From contig JAWKZG010000001.1 in assembly GCA_041396125.1 (NCBI GenBank), forward strand, positions 372,001 to 436,000: a stretch of 64,000 bases of DNA, in the 5' to 3' direction. The translations under genes and the position numbers were made by a program. This DNA comes from JAWKZG01 sp041396125. Its GTDB lineage: Bacteria > Pseudomonadota > Gammaproteobacteria > Competibacterales > Competibacteraceae. Numbering within the stretch: the first letter of the stretch is position 1; the number at the start of each line of letters is the position of its first letter. The notes below the pieces were generated by a model that searched no databases, was not told the DNA's origin, and worked only from the letters and a program-made list of their open reading frames with translations. Below, piece by piece: positions 62,998 through 64,000 of this stretch.

Positions 62998-64000
62998 ATG
63001 GCCTATACGTTTACAGAGAAAAAACGCATTCGCAAAGATTTCGGTAAACGCCCGAGTATCTTGGAAGCGCCCTATTTGTTGGCGATTCAGCTTGACTCTT
63101 ATCAGGAGTTTTTGCAAGCGGATAAAGCGCCGGAAAAGCGTCGGGACATGGGCTTGCACGCGGCGTTCAAGTCGGTGTTTCCTATCGCCAGCTATTCAGG
63201 CAATGCGCGTTTGGAATATGTCAGTTATCGCTTGGGCGAGCCGTCATTCGATGTCCGTGAATGCCAATTGCGTGGATTGACGTACGCGGCACCTTTGCGG
63301 GTTAAGCTGCGCTTGGTGATCTTCGACAAAGAAGCTGAAGCTGGCTCGCAGACTCCTAAAGAAATACGCGAAAATGAAGTCTATATGGGCGAAATGCCCC
63401 TGATGACTGAGAACGGTACTTTTGTTATCAATGGTACTGAGCGCGTTATCGTATCGCAATTACATCGTTCGCCGGGTGTGTTTTTCGATCATGACCGCGG
63501 TAAAACGCATTCCTCCGGCAAGCTGCTATTTTCCGCGCGAGTAATTCCTTATCGTGGTTCTTGGCTCGATTTTGAGTTTGATGCTAAAGACTTGCTGTAT
63601 GCACGTATCGATCGCCGTCGTAAGTTGCCCGTTACGGTACTGCTGCGCGCTCTGGGCTATGAGACCGAAGAAATATTAGCGCTGTTTTTTGAAACAAACA
63701 CTTTCCACCTGTCGTCACAAGGCATTCATTTTGATTTAATTCCAGAGCGATTACGGGGTGAGCTCGCCGGTTTTGATATCGTGCTTGGCGACAAAATCCT
63801 GGTTGAAGCAGGACGACGGATTACCGCACGCCATATTCGTGATTTGCAGAAAGCGGATATTAAAACTCTGGAAGTGCCGGTTGACTATTTGCTGGGTAAA
63901 ATCCTGGCCCATGAAGTGATAGATGATACCACCGGCGAAATTGTCGCGCCTGCCAATGACGAGCTAACCACTGAAACGTTGGTAAAAATTCAGAAAGCCG
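62998..64000 (+). CDS. rpoB: RNA polymerase beta subunit (5' part, runs off window)
   Basis: The first 334 codons of rpoB. The start AYTFTEKKRIRKDFGKRPSI is followed by YLLAIQLDSYQEFLQADK, VYMGEMPLMTENGTFVINGT, ERVIVSQLHRSPGVFFDHDR and SGKLLFSARVIPYRGSWLDF, all highly conserved lobe/protrusion elements. The active-site and rifampicin regions lie beyond the window. Frame intact to the last base. Confidence 0.98.
   Translation, partial: MAYTFTEKKRIRKDFGKRPSILEAPYLLAIQLDSYQEFLQADKAPEKRRDMGLHAAFKSVFPIASYSGNARLEYVSYRLGEPSFDVRECQLRGLTYAAPLRVKLRLVIFDKEAEAGSQTPKEIRENEVYMGEMPLMTENGTFVINGTERVIVSQLHRSPGVFFDHDRGKTHSSGKLLFSARVIPYRGSWLDFEFDAKDLLYARIDRRRKLPVTVLLRALGYETEEILALFFETNTFHLSSQGIHFDLIPERLRGELAGFDIVLGDKILVEAGRRITARHIRDLQKADIKTLEVPVDYLLGKILAHEVIDDTTGEIVAPANDELTTETLVKIQKA

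Overview
The window looks like a chromosomal segment of a free-living gammaproteobacterium of roughly mid GC. The evidence is the dusB-fis pair, the FleQ/FleN/FliA type of flagellar control, the tRNA(Tyr-Gly-Thr)-tuf-tRNA(Trp)-secE-nusG-rplKAJL-rpoB block, and a TrxC/Pcm/HrpB/Uup gene set. I cannot name the genus from sequence alone. Three perfect FNR/Anr-type boxes, heme d1 genes, an NnrS-like protein and a rubredoxin point to a facultative, microaerobic or denitrifying lifestyle.

Layout. 0-1.3 kb: start of a hypothetical gene and a cytidylate-kinase-like gene around an FNR box. 1.3-5.6 kb: flagellar regulators (flgM-like, fleQ, fliA, fleN) without any structural flagellar gene. 6.3-7.4 kb: trxC and pcm. 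7.4-13.8 kb: a leftward N-type (alternative, probably Na+-translocating) F-ATPase operon atpD-C-Q-B-E-F-A-G. 13.9-25.6 kb: cytochrome c, rubredoxin, hisN-like phosphatase with a 3' minisatellite, gabD, dusB-fis, an ATP-pyrophosphatase, a J-domain/RDD membrane protein, xpt-purE-purK, an acyl-CoA dehydrogenase and pdxA. 25.7-31.4 kb: hydrolase, a secreted repeat protein with a C-terminal sorting-like tail, pirin, and azoR/lysR. 31.5-37 kb: heme d1 / NO genes (a fused nirJ-nirE, nirN, nnrS) and sirB2. 37-43 kb: hutH, a GGDEF-EAL-REC protein and uup. 43.3-49.9 kb: a DUF4331-TPR-HupE-like envelope module bracketed by two ECF sigma/anti-sigma pairs. 49.9-56.9 kb: parC, lipoprotein, BASS-type transporter, hrpB and an HNH protein. 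57.2-64 kb: tRNAs and the translation/transcription block, running off the end in rpoB.

A striking property is that many reading frames are broken. They lie between 0.5 and 41 kb and are mostly accessory genes: the cytidylate-kinase-like gene, fleN, trxC, atpA/E/F, gabD, an alpha/beta hydrolase, lysR, nirN, nnrS and the GGDEF-EAL gene. Most lesions look like single missing bases, often in short homopolymers. In atpA, atpE and atpF they are dense and of mixed sign. I saw no lesion in the last 23 kb or in the housekeeping genes. Either this is real, selective gene decay of anaerobic-respiration and motility functions, or parts of the assembly carry uncorrected indels. The sequence alone cannot settle this.

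The most interesting candidates are the NirJ-NirE fusion protein under an FNR box, the DUF4331/TPR/HupE module between two ECF systems, the eroding N-ATPase operon lacking atpR, the zinc-ribbon/J-domain/RDD fusion protein, and the stop-codon-bearing minisatellite at the end of the hisN-like gene.
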